Source: Ancistrus triradiatus (Eukaryota > Chordata > Actinopteri > Siluriformes > Loricariidae). From it: a DNA stretch of 64,000 bases. The notes under the pieces were generated by a model. It was not told the DNA's origin. It saw nothing but the letters and a program-made list of their open reading frames with translations, and did not search any database. The position numbers and the translations under genes were made by a program. Each line of letters opens with the position of its first letter. Position 1 is the stretch's first letter. Shown here one piece after another: positions 33,188 through 43,079 of the stretch. The stretch lies in contig JAJAGP010000879.1 of assembly GCA_025084515.1 (NCBI GenBank), positions 62,001 to 126,000 of the forward strand. Reading direction: 5' to 3'.

Positions 33188-33855
33188 ACTGAACGGACAT
33201 TTTATTAGAGACACCCACATCATAGTGAGTTGAACCTCCTTTGTCCTTCAGAAGCACATGGAATCCACAAGGTGTTGCAATCGCTCTGCAGGAATATTGA
33301 CCCATGAGGACAGGATGGCTTCTCTCAGCTGGTGCAAATTATATTAAGAGTGACATGCTCTGAACAACCCGTTCTACCTCGTCCTAGATATGCTCTATAG
33401 GATTAATATCTGGGAACTGTAAAGGCCAGGGAAGCAAGGAAACTCACTGTCATGTCCCTGGAACCAGTTCATGACTATACGACACTTGTATCATGTTGTA
33501 TTGAATGCGTCCTTCTGTCAAAGGGTAACCAGATGAACTTGGTCAGTCACAGTGCTTAGGTAAGCCCTACTGTCCAAACGCTCATCCACAGGTATCAGAA
33601 AACCCAGGGTGTGCCAAGAAAATATGTCCCACACCATTACTGCAGCCTCCCATCAGCATGGTGAAATAAATCAGGATTGATTAGACCAGGCCAAGTTTTC
33701 CATTGCTCAATGAGCCAATTTTGTGTTTGAAAATGGCATTCAAACTGGTTGTCTGTTGTTTTCGCCAATCAGTGTCTGATTTCCATACAGAGAAGCTGCA
33801 ATCATGAAAGGGCGATGAATCTGATAAAGTGGCTACTCATTTTGTAGGTATTTTA
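33188..33855 (-). mobile_element. Tc1-G element, internally deleted
   Basis: It contains CTCTATAGGATTAATATCTG, then AAAGGCCAGGGAAGCAAGG, ATTGTC-like text and GTGTGCCAAGAAAATATG, matching a fish Tc1-like element that I recall, in reverse orientation. It ends with TGATAAAGTGGCTACTCA, the terminal repeat. The N-terminal region of the same family lies at 49174-49595 in the other orientation. Confidence 0.6.
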
Positions 33856-35559
33856 GTATTTGCTAGATCGTGCAAGCAGGTGGTATGTGTAGACGCGTGA
33901 TAATTACCACGTTTTCCCTCCACCTTTACCTTTTCTATACTTTTAAACCTCATAAACTGTGTTCACAGTCACATTATAATTAGAAAAATAAAAATTTAAG
34001 TAAAACACACACACGCACACCTAAGCTGAGAACAAAGGACCGAGATGAAAGCTCAGTTAGTTGTCAGTTTTAGCCAGGTTATTAAAATTTCAAAGGGATT
34101 TAATGATGTTTAGACTCTTTTATCCACATGACAGCAGGTATTCGTACCTGATATAAAATGAACCCTTCTCATCTGAACTGCAGACTGTCGCCAGTGGGTA
34201 CGCTACCTCTGCTAAAGTGTTATCGGAACATGGCAGGACTAGACATCAGACTAGCACTATTCATTCTCTCACACACAAAAACACACCTCACATGTCTGAA
34301 AGATTTGATAAAACTGCTCCAGGCAACAGAGGAAAATGACTGTAATCATCGTACACATTCAAAGATACTACAAGAAACCCCTTGTCTAATTGTCCTCCAT
34401 TCTGTAACTGGTCATTACATGAAAAACAGCCTACGATTCTCATCTCTGCAGTGTTGCTAAATGAAAAGAGTGGAATACCAATCAAACCTTGCATTTCCAA
34501 CATGATACACCGGACATCTGATGTGTTGTTGTCATGCGTTGGTAGCCCTGGTCTGCTTGCAGCCCCCTTGACCTGGAGAAAACTCTTGAAACTCTGAAGG
34601 TGAAAGCCTCTGGCACGGTGGAAAAGTTTGTGGACACTCATAATAATGCTCTGCTATTTCAGCAACACTCACTTATAACACAGATATAATATAAAGTATA
34701 CATTTTTGGATTCTCTTTTGACAAAACAGTGGCAGTAGAATGGGTTGCACTGATACCCCAACGACTCTCAATATGACATATTTATAGGTTTCCACTTCCA
34801 AAAAGTCAGGTCATCAACTTTCTGCCCTGCTGTCCTTAAACAAAGTCCATGAGAATTGGTTTGAATTTGTTTGAGAACTTGACTGACTTGCCCAGACCTT
34901 GCATTAGAATGCCAAAAGTGAGCCAGGACTTATTTTCTAACATCAGAAGCTGACATCACAGTCATGATCTCAAATCTAGTGGAAATCTCTCTTAGAACAA
35001 CAAAGGAACACCTTTGTTTGCAGCAAAGGTGAACATTTGTGGGGCAAATTCTCTACTAATACCCATGTTCTGGGCACCATTATAAGTGTCCACAAACGTT
35101 TGTCCATACAGTGTAGATGGATCAGGGAATAATGGAACTCAACCCCATGATCCTGATGATGGAGAATCAGACATGCAAACCGGACTCAACCCAAGACTGA
35201 TAGGGAATCGGTACCTCAGGTCTTTGTCAGAAGCCAGATACAAACTGTGGTGAAAAAGAATGAGAAAGAGAAACAGAGAAATTTCCAAATCTAAGCTGAA
35301 GTGTCTGAAGGGCAAGAGGAAAACATGGATAAGGAAATTAAATGACAAGAAGAAAATAAAATAAGTTAAGAAAAGTGGAGAAAGTGAAGTTTGTCTTTAA
35401 AGGGGGCTTAAAAGAGAAAAGATATTTAAGTGAAAAGAAAAGGAACGAAAACAACATATTACTTTGAGTTTACGTGATCTGGAGTGATCTCAGCCACACT
35501 TCATTGGTTTTATTTTACTTATTTCCTTTCTTTTATATTTTGAAATGGGAAAGAATTTC
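33856..35559. other. Unassigned stretch
   Basis: Several open frames overlap on both strands at 34158-34641 without recognisable domains. The part at 35320-35430 is repeated at 36518-36660 (see findings). No transposon or gene call. Confidence 0.35.
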
Positions 35560-36329
35560 CAGTGGGGCAAAAAAAGTATTTAGTCAGCCACTGATTGTGA
35601 AAGTTATCTTACTTAGAAAGATGAGAGAGGTCTGTAATTTTCATCATAGGTACACTTCAACTATGAGAGACAAAATGAGAAAAAAAAAAATCCAGGAAAC
35701 TTGTCCTCCACTCGTTACCTGTATTAATGGCACCTGTTTGACCTCTTTATCTGTATAATAGAAACCTGTCCTCAGCCTCAAACAGTCAGACTCCAAACTC
35801 AACCATGGCCAAGACCAAAGACCTGTCAAAGCACACCAGGAAGAAAATTGTAGACCTGCACCAGGCTGCACTAGGCTGCACTAGGCAAGCAGGTAGGTGT
35901 GAATAAATCAACTGTGAGGGCAATTGTAAGAAAATGGAAGACATACAAGACCATTGATAATCTCCCTCGATCTGGGGCTCCATGCAAGATCTCATCCCGT
36001 GGGGTCAAAATGATCATGAGAACGGTGAGCAAAAATCCCAGAACTACACGGAGGGACCTGATGAATGACCTGCAGAGAGCTGGGACCAAAGTAACAAAGG
36101 CTACCATCAGTAACGCACTACGCCAAGAGGAACTCAGATCCTGCAGTGTCAGGCGTGTCTCCCAATAAATTTTTTTTAAATCCTACAATGTCATTTCCTG
36201 GATTTTTTTTCTTTTTTTGTCTCTCATAGTTAGTGTAGCTCTGATGAAAATTACAGACCTTTCTCATCTGTCTAAGTAGGAGAACTTGCACAATCAGTGG
36301 CTGAATAAATACTTTTTTGCCCCACTGTA
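35560..36329 (+). mobile_element. Tc1-A deletion derivative keeping the DNA-binding region
   Basis: Both ends are intact (CAGTGGGGCAAAAAAAG and TTTTGCCCCACTGTA). The leader is shortened near 35698, the transposase start is at 35805, and the coding sequence jumps at about 36166 from the end of the DNA-binding region to the right terminal repeat. The whole catalytic core is gone. Confidence 0.93.
35805..36168 (+). pseudogene. Tc1-A transposase DNA-binding part only
   Basis: It starts MAKTKDLSKHTRKKIVDLHQ. A short duplication (GCTGCACTAGGCTGCACTAG) breaks the first helix-turn-helix. From 35899 an 89-codon frame is fully open: MNKSTVRAIVRKWKTYKTID, NLPRSG, the RDLMNDLQRAGTKVTKAT block (second helix-turn-helix), ending RRVSQ. 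No aspartate or glutamate of the catalytic triad is left. If expressed from another promoter it could bind A-type ends without cutting, but no evidence of expression exists. Confidence 0.85.
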
Positions 36330-36657
36330 TAAACATCCCTTTCTCCATATTATTCAAATTCCTTCCTTTTTTCCAGATCCCAAGCTCTGTGGATCAAATC
36401 ACACTCCAGATATATTTAGTTATTCATAGCATATATATTCTTTGAGATGAATATTTGTAAAAGTAGAGAAGGTCTTTACTCTTTCTGAATCCTCTAAGTA
36501 GAAGTATATTAAAGACTAGGAGGAGACATAGACAAGAAGATTAAATGACAAGAACAGATAAATGAGACTAAAGAATAAGTAAAAAAAGGAAGATTTAGGT
36601 AAAAAGGGGAGAACTTGAAGTTTGTTCTTAAATTGAACTTAAAAGAGAAAATATATT
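36330..36657. other. Unassigned stretch, duplicated segment
   Basis: 36518-36660 (TTAAATGACAAGAACAG, then CTTAAAAGAGAAAATATA) repeats 35320-35430 imperfectly, so the Tc1-A copy and its surroundings sit between two related segments. Confidence 0.45.
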
Positions 36658-37068
36658 TAGGAAGGCCTCTGGAGACTTGACGACCTCCTGGACAGCCACC
36701 CTTGTCTTGACGGCCTCCCGGGAGGCCTCTGGAGACTTGACGGCCCCCGGGACGGCCTGACTAGGCTTGACGGCCTCCACAATGGCCTGACCTGACTTGG
36801 TGGCCCCCGGGATAGCCTGACTTGACTTGAAGGTGCAGCGACCTTTATGACCTTGGTGCCGACACAGGAGCCGACGACTCTGGCGCCGTCTACTTTTTCC
36901 AAAAAAAAAAAAAAAGATCTGGAATACTGATGATTCTGAGTACAGTACATGTTTCCACTGTGTGATGGTCCATCCCAGATGCCTCCGAGCCCAGAGAAGT
37001 CGATGCCGCTTCTGGACATGGTTATAACATAAGGCTTCTTTTATGTACAGTAACATTTTAAGTGGCAT
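36628..37068 (-). pseudogene. Tc1-D transposase remnant fused to a decapeptide repeat frame
   Basis: The 146-codon minus frame begins MPLKMLLYIKEALCYN, then LLWARRHLGWTITQWKHVL and YSESSVFQI, where WSDES is expected; the catalytic aspartate is thus replaced. After a phenylalanine run (A-tract) the frame enters GKSRRRQSRRLLCRHQGHKG, which is foreign to the transposase, then the decapeptide repeats (SQAIPGATKS, and so on), and stops at 36628. The join is most easily explained by slippage or recombination at the A-run. A real fusion protein is unlikely. Confidence 0.6.
36664..36843 (-). repeat. Six-unit 30-bp minisatellite in an open frame
   Basis: Six units of exactly 30 bp: 36664, 36694, 36724, 36754, 36784 and 36814. 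Units begin GGCCT or AGCC and carry CTTGACGGCC with a CCCGGGA end. On the minus strand each unit encodes ten residues of the type KSxEAxxxAV (for example KPSQAVPGAV and KSPEASREAV). Differences between units often keep the reading pattern. The block is much more GC- and CpG-rich than its flanks. Confidence 0.8.
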
Positions 37069-37480
37069 TTGTGAATGTAACCCTGTATTGTACAGCTTGA
37101 TGAAGGTTTGATAAAGTAATCCCTTGTCAATGTGGTTCTATCAGCTATTGATGAATGATGGTTCTTGATTCAGTGTTGTCTGAGGGATCAGAGATCACCC
37201 CTCTTCAGTTTAGGCTTGTGTCCTTACCCTTTATGCACTGAAACTCCTCCAGATTCATTGAATCGTTTAATGATATTATGCACTGTAGAGGGAGAAATAT
37301 GTAAATCCCATCCAATCGCTGTTTGAGGAACATTGTTTTTAAACATTTCAATATTTTTTCACATACTTGATGATAAACTGGAGATCCTCTGATAATCTTT
37401 GCTCCTCAAAGACAAACTTTTGTAGATACTGCTTTTGTACCAAATCATGATTATAGTCATCTGTTGACATCACCTGTTTT
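36893..37480 (-). mobile_element. Tc1-D element, partial copy
   Basis: Minus strand encodes a decayed D transposase, from the N-terminal side near 37390 to the first catalytic block near 36910. An A-run (GATCTTTTTTTTT in the coding sense) marks the border to the minisatellite. Terminal repeats are absent. Confidence 0.7.
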
Positions 37481-37792
37481 TTAGTGCTTTTAAACTTGTT
37501 ACTAAACTCATTAAGCTGTATCTAAGTGCTGTAAATGTGAAATTGTCAATGTTAGACTCCTTGTGTTCTCCTGCAAACTTGTGCCGAAAGTGTAATTGGC
37601 CTGAACAGGTTTGTCTATATAATGCAGTCTTTAAGTGTTTGAGTATCACAGTGGCATATTACAAAGGTTTTCTGAAGACAGACTATATGGAGCCTTCCCA
37701 GCTGAGAATGTAATCAGCATCTCTCTTCCCTCTATCACGGACATTTACACCACATGCTGCATCCGTAAAGCCACCAACATTGTGGCTGACAC

Positions 37793-37805
37793 CACACACA
37801 CACAC

Positions 37806-37843
<38 letters not shown>
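37793..37843. repeat. (CA)n microsatellite
   Basis: About 25 CA units with one CG interruption, inside the LINE tail. Confidence 0.95.
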
Positions 37844-37845
<2 letters not shown>

Positions 37846-37962
37846 TACTCTCCTGCCATCTGGAAAGAGGTACCGAAGCATTCGAGCCCTTAAAACCAAC
37901 TGTGTAACAGTTTCTTCCCACAAGCTATCAGACTCCACAACAACCAGAGACTGGACTAAACA

Positions 37963-38001
<39 letters not shown>
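37963..38001. repeat. (CA)n microsatellite
   Basis: About 19 uninterrupted CA units. Confidence 0.95.
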
Positions 38002-38002
<1 letters not shown>

Positions 38003-39210
38003 CAATAAGATTAACTGGGCCATACACTGCACACTCAGACTAACACACACACAATCACACAAATGCGCACACTTGGAAAAAAAAAAAAAAATTCCCACCT
38101 ACCTGCAATTTTTAGACATATAACTTTCTTACTGCTATATTATGTTTACAGTATTGTTTACTCCAGTGTATGTATTGTAGGTAAGCTATTTACACACTTA
38201 CACTATAACACATTATTTTAGGTTTTACATTCAGGGCTTAAACTGAAGTAGACGTTTGGGCCAAATTGGCCACTGATAGTGACGTTAAATAAACCAAATA
38301 AACAAACAAAAAAACATATAGCGCAATGATCATTCAGGGCTTAACCTGAAGTAGACATTTGGCAAATATTCACACATTCAGGCTTTTATCCCTTCATTTA
38401 GGTTCCATTTGAGAACATCAAATTAATACGAAGATGTAAAAAAAAAAAAGGTATATAATGTGTGTGGATGCTGGGGATGAAAAATCAGCCATTCTCTACA
38501 TCAGTCCAAAATTTGGAACAGATACATTAAAGTATTCATGAGGAATACACAGCTTTTTTGCTATAGTCACCAAGCATCTCCAAAATGACCTCAAAAAATA
38601 ATGTCTGTCACTATAAATAAAGAGTTTACAAGTTGTTTTATGTCTTCTGTGATAGAACAATCATATAAGTCACATTTCAGAGTTATATTACTATTTCTTT
38701 CAAGAAATGAACCTGATCTAATGCCTGCTTGTAAGTGCAGAGTGTTTGATCCTGTTTTTCAATCCTCCCTCCCCCACTCAGCAACCACCAATCCAGGCAT
38801 GCGACCCATCTGTTGATTAGTCTGTGTCAGTGCTATTGGTTGAAAGAGATGTCAGTCACTCTAAGGTGGTCATATACAGCTCATATACAAGCGCTACGAA
38901 CCGATTTGCCTGGAAATTACTGATCCCGCTCTCATGCTGAGATTTCTGGTGAAAGGTTGCATGTAGAAGGCTGAAAATCGGTATTCACGTTGTCATACTA
39001 GTTCTAAGAAGTTTGAGTTTGTGCCAACCTGTTAGTGTCAACACAGAGGTAGGTCCACCTGAGTCAGCAGTGGGGCAACCTGAGCGCTGAAAATGGGGTA
39101 GATAAGGGGGCGAATGAGACTAATCCAGGTAGAAGTTTGAGACACAATTCTCCCCAATTCTTCATCTATACCACTTCACATACCATCGTGATCAGAACCA
39201 ATAAGGCTTG
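38002..39210. other. LINE 3-prime flank, then unassigned sequence
   Basis: To about 38240 this looks like the 3-prime untranslated part of the preceding LINE (ACTGCACACTCAGACTAACA, A-run at 38079-38093). ATTCAGGGCTTAAACTGAAG at 38231 and ATTCAGGGCTTAACCTGAAG at 38332 are direct repeats. The rest is unassigned. Confidence 0.4.
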
Positions 39211-39362
39211 GCATTTACATTTACAGCATTTAGCAGCCCTTATCCAGAGTGACTTACAATTTATACAATCTTACAACAGTGGAAGCTTGGCAGAGGTGGG
39301 ATTTGAACCCTGGATCTTCTGGTCTACAGTCCAGTACTTTAACCGCTAGAGTATTACAGCAC
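39211..39362 (-). repeat. tRNA-derived SINE, reverse orientation
   Basis: GCATTTAGCAGCCCTTATCC, GAGTGACTTACAATTTATAC, then GGTGGGATTTGAACCCTGG (inverted B-box) and CCAGTACTTTAACCGCTAGA (inverted A-box side). The clearest SINE copy in the window. Confidence 0.7.
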
Positions 39363-40168
39363 AAGCACAAGAGGCCAGGGGTGCCCCTATTTTCCCATTT
39401 AAGTCCGAGAGTCCCTTTTTTCTATAACAAAGCTCTTTTGAGCTGCTTTGAAGAAATGATTTCTCTGATATGTAAATATGTGCTTGCATGGGTGTTATGT
39501 GTAGCTGGTGGGGTTTTGTCTAAAGCTGGGATTGTTAGCCTATTTGGTGTGTGGTGTGATTATTTTGTGATGACAGAACAGGGAATGCCCACATGGTCGT
39601 ATTATGTTGGAGTAAGTCAGGGACATACTAATCACTTCTGGAGGGAATTACCTAAATAACTTTCTGATAATGGCACCCTTTCTACAGAATGGTAAGTTTG
39701 TAGGGGCAGAAAAGTGTTACTTGTTGGATGGTGTGTTAATAATATTTTACGCTATTAATCATTTTAATTTTGAAAGCCAAAATAGGCCCATCCAATGGCC
39801 TGCTAGAGGGCATTAAAGTGCAAACTTCAACAAAGCAGAGACTTGCTTTATTCAGTAGGAAATTTCTTGGACGATGAATATAGGCTTGTATGCATGATTG
39901 ATGTCTTTATGTCATTTTCTGTTGCTGAGCCACTGTAAGTAACTGGCTGGGATTCATAACATTTATGAATATAACTTCACTCAGTGGTTATTTGTTTAGT
40001 GGGGAGCATCACAGTCTGCTTGGAGAGCATGCCAAGAACACTGGGTACAAGGCAGGAATGTTCAGAGCACCAGTCCAATACAAAACATCACTTCCATTCA
40101 ATCTCACACACCTGGGGGCAATTCTGAGTAGGACCCAGGTGTACCTCCAAACTACTCTAACCAAAAAC

Positions 40169-40171
<3 letters not shown>
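39363..40171. other. Unassigned stretch
   Basis: Part of a 136-codon frame (39249-39659) starts inside the SINE and has no recognisable domain. No transposon ends. Confidence 0.4.

Positions 40172-40202
<31 letters not shown>
40172..40202. repeat. (CA)n microsatellite
   Basis: About 15 CA units. Confidence 0.95.
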
Positions 40203-40203
<1 letters not shown>

Positions 40204-40881
40204 GCATCAAGGCTGAATCTCTGGAGTTCATAAGGAACCAATAATACATGTACACAGGGCCAAGGGCTGAGTGATGTACTGCAAGGACAGCAGCGACAAA
40301 AACATATTTCATCTCCAAATTTATTCACAAATATATATAAGAGCACAATGAAGCTTCTCCTTTCTTTCTTTTCAAAAGCCATTTCTTAGTTGTACAGTAA
40401 CTACGTCAAAACCTTTATAAGGACATCAGGCGGTCTGCCTTTGTTGAGCTTCATTTTGTTGTTCTTTTCTGGTGCATGAATCACTGCTGATTACCAGCAT
40501 AGTTATTACAAAAGTAGGCCAGCAATCACATTAAACCAAGGTAAACCTTGAGTTTTATTTTTATACTCTTTCAGAGGATTTTATATTAGGACCTTACCTT
40601 TAGCTGGGTCTTAATAAAGGCTGGTTTTAGCTTAATGATGAAAATTATCATCTTATTTTCCCATGTAAGGCTAATTTCAGATCAGATTTAGATGTTTTCA
40701 GCAGGTTTCATTTCCAGGCTAAAGCTACGTACATTAAGAATTTTCTTTCTTATGCTTTAACAGACAGTGTTACATTTATAGCATTTAGCTTTGTTTTCTT
40801 TAGCACAGTGGTTCCCTACCTTTTCTTTTTGGAACCCCCGCTATCAGTACCTATGGAAAGGTACACCCCTCCCAGCCCGCA

Positions 40882-40884
<3 letters not shown>

Positions 40885-40947
<63 letters not shown>
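40885..40947. repeat. (AC)n microsatellite
   Basis: About 31 AC units, the longest dinucleotide array here. Confidence 0.96.
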
Positions 40948-41204
40948 AAAAGAAGAAAAGTGATTTTTTGGCAAATGTTAACAGAAATTGTAACTTATAG
41001 TCTCTTTATATAATTCTCTTTATAGCTTTTGGCTCCTTATTCAAGCCAGCTAAACATTTAGCTAAAATTAAGCATAAGCTTATTAAATATCTTTTTAAAT
41101 ACTTTTACATACAGTTTTTTATTCTTTTAACATGTGCAAATTGTATTTTGACAAAATCAGAGCACCTTGGAGCAGACAAAGCCTCGCTTGGGGACTGTTT
41201 GTCT

Positions 41205-41232
41205 ACTTTTAGGACTTTTAAGCACCACTGTT
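41205..41232. mobile_element. Tc1-B scrap
   Basis: CTACTTTTAGGACTT joined directly to TTAAGCACCACTGT: two segments of the B terminal region fused by a deletion. Confidence 0.6.
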
Positions 41233-41530
41233 TCTGACCTTCACATGGTTTACTTTCTGTAGTGATGTTTGATTAGGTTTTGATTTCAAAAGCTGTCCTT
41301 TTTTCCAATCAAAGTTAGGCATGGACATGACCATCATCTGGTTCCTATTTCAAGCTGATTTAGTCCATAATATTTCCATCATCATACTTTGTCATTCCAG
41401 GATTATTATAGATTGCGATCTGACTTTCAGCTGCTTCTTATTCCATGCTCATTTTAAATTGTTTAGCTGGTTTCCATTACATGCTGATTACTGATTACTG
41501 ATTAAAATCTAACCTTCACGTTGTCCCTAC

Positions 41531-41930
41531 AACTTTATAATTGGCTGGTATTAGTTCAGGGTCTGACATTTACCTGGGTGCATCCCTGATAGCAAATGGC
41601 TGATGGACCGGTTCTGGGCCATGTTTGGCAGTTTCACTGGCCCACATCGCTTCGTGGAATGATGGGTACAGAATATAGCCAAAACTGCAGAATACAGCCA
41701 GGCACATTTGGCCCAAAAAGTGAATCCTGCACAAACATTATCTGTGGTAAATGCCATCTGGGTAACACGAGGCCCCGAGTTTGAATGCCATGATGAACAT
41801 TTAACGTGGCTGGCAAAATGTGGGCCAAATTTGTCATAATTGACCCATAAATTGCCTAAACAGAGCCACCAGGACGATCTGTTATATGGAATGGCTCCAG
41901 TTCTGTGGTGAGGGACAGAGAGTTGAGAGA
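41531..41930. repeat. TGGGCCA-rich dispersed repeat
   Basis: Recurrent GGGCCATGTTTGGC, TGGCCCACAT, CATTTGGCCCAAAAAG and ATGTGGGCCAAATTTG fragments suggest an internally repetitive fish repeat. Overlapping open frames on both strands are side effects of its composition. Class unassigned. Confidence 0.4.
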
Positions 41931-41999
41931 AGTCTGATGTAAACACTTATTCTCATTTTAGTCACTACCACGGACGAGTGAAAAGTAATTGGCAGTAGG

Positions 42000-42310
42000 A
42001 TTTTTATAGACACTTTGGTCAAGTGCTTCCCTCTCCACTGTGGTGTCTATCTGTGTCTTCACCACCCACATGACACATAATGAATACTCCTGTGTATCAA
42101 GTCTTTGACTGACAAGCTGGATGTTTTGGTCACCTCCCCTTACAGCCTCCTGCTTAGCGGGATTATATATCGAAATATCATCCATATCATGTGAGTTATT
42201 CATGTCTCTCTGCAGAAGCCCTGGAAAGATAGGAACAGATAGAGATTCATGATTGGATTATGCATGTGGGTCATTGAGTCGTCTAGACAGCTGCCAGGGT
42301 AATCTAGGTA
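42000..42310. repeat. Diverged paralogous block, partner of 30590-30950
   Basis: See the partner entry: shared GTGTCTATCTGTGTCTTCA, CAAGTCTTTGACTGACAAGC, GATTATGCATGTGGGTCATT and CGTCTAGACAGCTGCC. A third shorter relative may be at 42610-42675 (AATAGACACTCCAGACAAGT). Confidence 0.5.
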
Positions 42311-42979
42311 CCGTCTGAGTGTCTGGCTTTGAGTTTCACTCCCATAGAAATTAATTAACCGACATTCTTCATCCTGAAAAGCCAGACAGAAGGGCTGTTT
42401 GTGCTTATGAAATATTGTAGACATGATAATAAATGGAAGCATTTTATCTTAGCATATAACACGTAAAAGCACAGATATAAACCAATCTGCTTTATTACAT
42501 TCCTTTTTGGCACCATAGATATGCCTGTACGTAATAGAGGTGGAGATATGAGGTTGTTTTGTAGTCAAAATTACACTTGCTACTAGCGTGCGTACAATAT
42601 AAATGATTGTGTTTTGAATAGACACTCCAGACAAGTGCTTCAAAATGCCAATATCCGTGCCGGTCTCAATACACTGTTGTGTAAATCGCTTTTGAGAGTG
42701 GATTTAAGCAGCTTTCTCCTCCTCCCGTTCAGTCTTCTTATTATAACCTTCAAGGAATAAGACTGGGATAATTAGAGAAAATCAGCATCTGCCTGATCAG
42801 ACACTCATAATTAAATCATCTGATTAAGTCTAAAGCTGAATTTACCCTTCTGAAAAAGAAGCATACTTTAGTACACTGATAGTGCATTTAAGGTGTGCAA
42901 AGAATGTTAAAAGTGCATTTTTAATGTTAAGTACATGACTCAATTACATCTTAAATATACTTTTCTGTATTTTAAAGTG

Positions 42980-42984
<5 letters not shown>
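42311..42984. other. Unassigned AT-rich stretch
   Basis: Nothing recognised apart from the short block near 42610. Confidence 0.4.
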
Positions 42985-43071
<87 letters not shown>

Positions 43072-43076
43072 GAGAT
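42985..43076. repeat. Compound (TA)n(GA)n microsatellite
   Basis: About 18 TA units followed directly by about 25 GA units with a CA interruption. A pogo-type element sits immediately to the right. Confidence 0.95.
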
Positions 43077-43079
43077 AGG

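Larger units (their letters stand above)
37640..38001 (+). pseudogene. LINE ORF2 C-terminal tail with (CA)n expansions
   Basis: The plus strand reads LPSITDIYTTCCIRKATNIV, ADTTH, then a (CA)n array. In another frame come LPSGKRY-type text (CTGCCATCTGGAAAGAGGTA), SIRALKT and FFPQAIRLHNNQRLD. This order matches the C-terminal tails of several teleost LINEs (clade not determined). Microsatellites at 37793-37843 and 37963-38001 lie inside it, at points where the sequence codes for Thr-His or ends a CAC run. Confidence 0.6.
40560..41530. repeat. Degenerate array of a CAGGCTGATTT-type motif
   Basis: Variants of (T)TTCCA(G/T)GCT(G/A)ATTT...TTAGATT...TCTGAC recur at about 40665, 40700, 41340, 41450 and 41485 (CCCATGTAAGGCTAATTTCA, TTTCAAGCTGATTTAG, CCATGCTCATTTTAAATTG, CATTACATGCTGATTACTG). 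A (CA)n array lies in the middle. It looks like an old tandem repeat that has decayed. Related units lie at 30357 and 30450. Confidence 0.4.

Noticed and set aside
37735..37998. Cysteine-valine repeat frame on the minus strand
   Set aside because: Translation of (CA)n arrays only.
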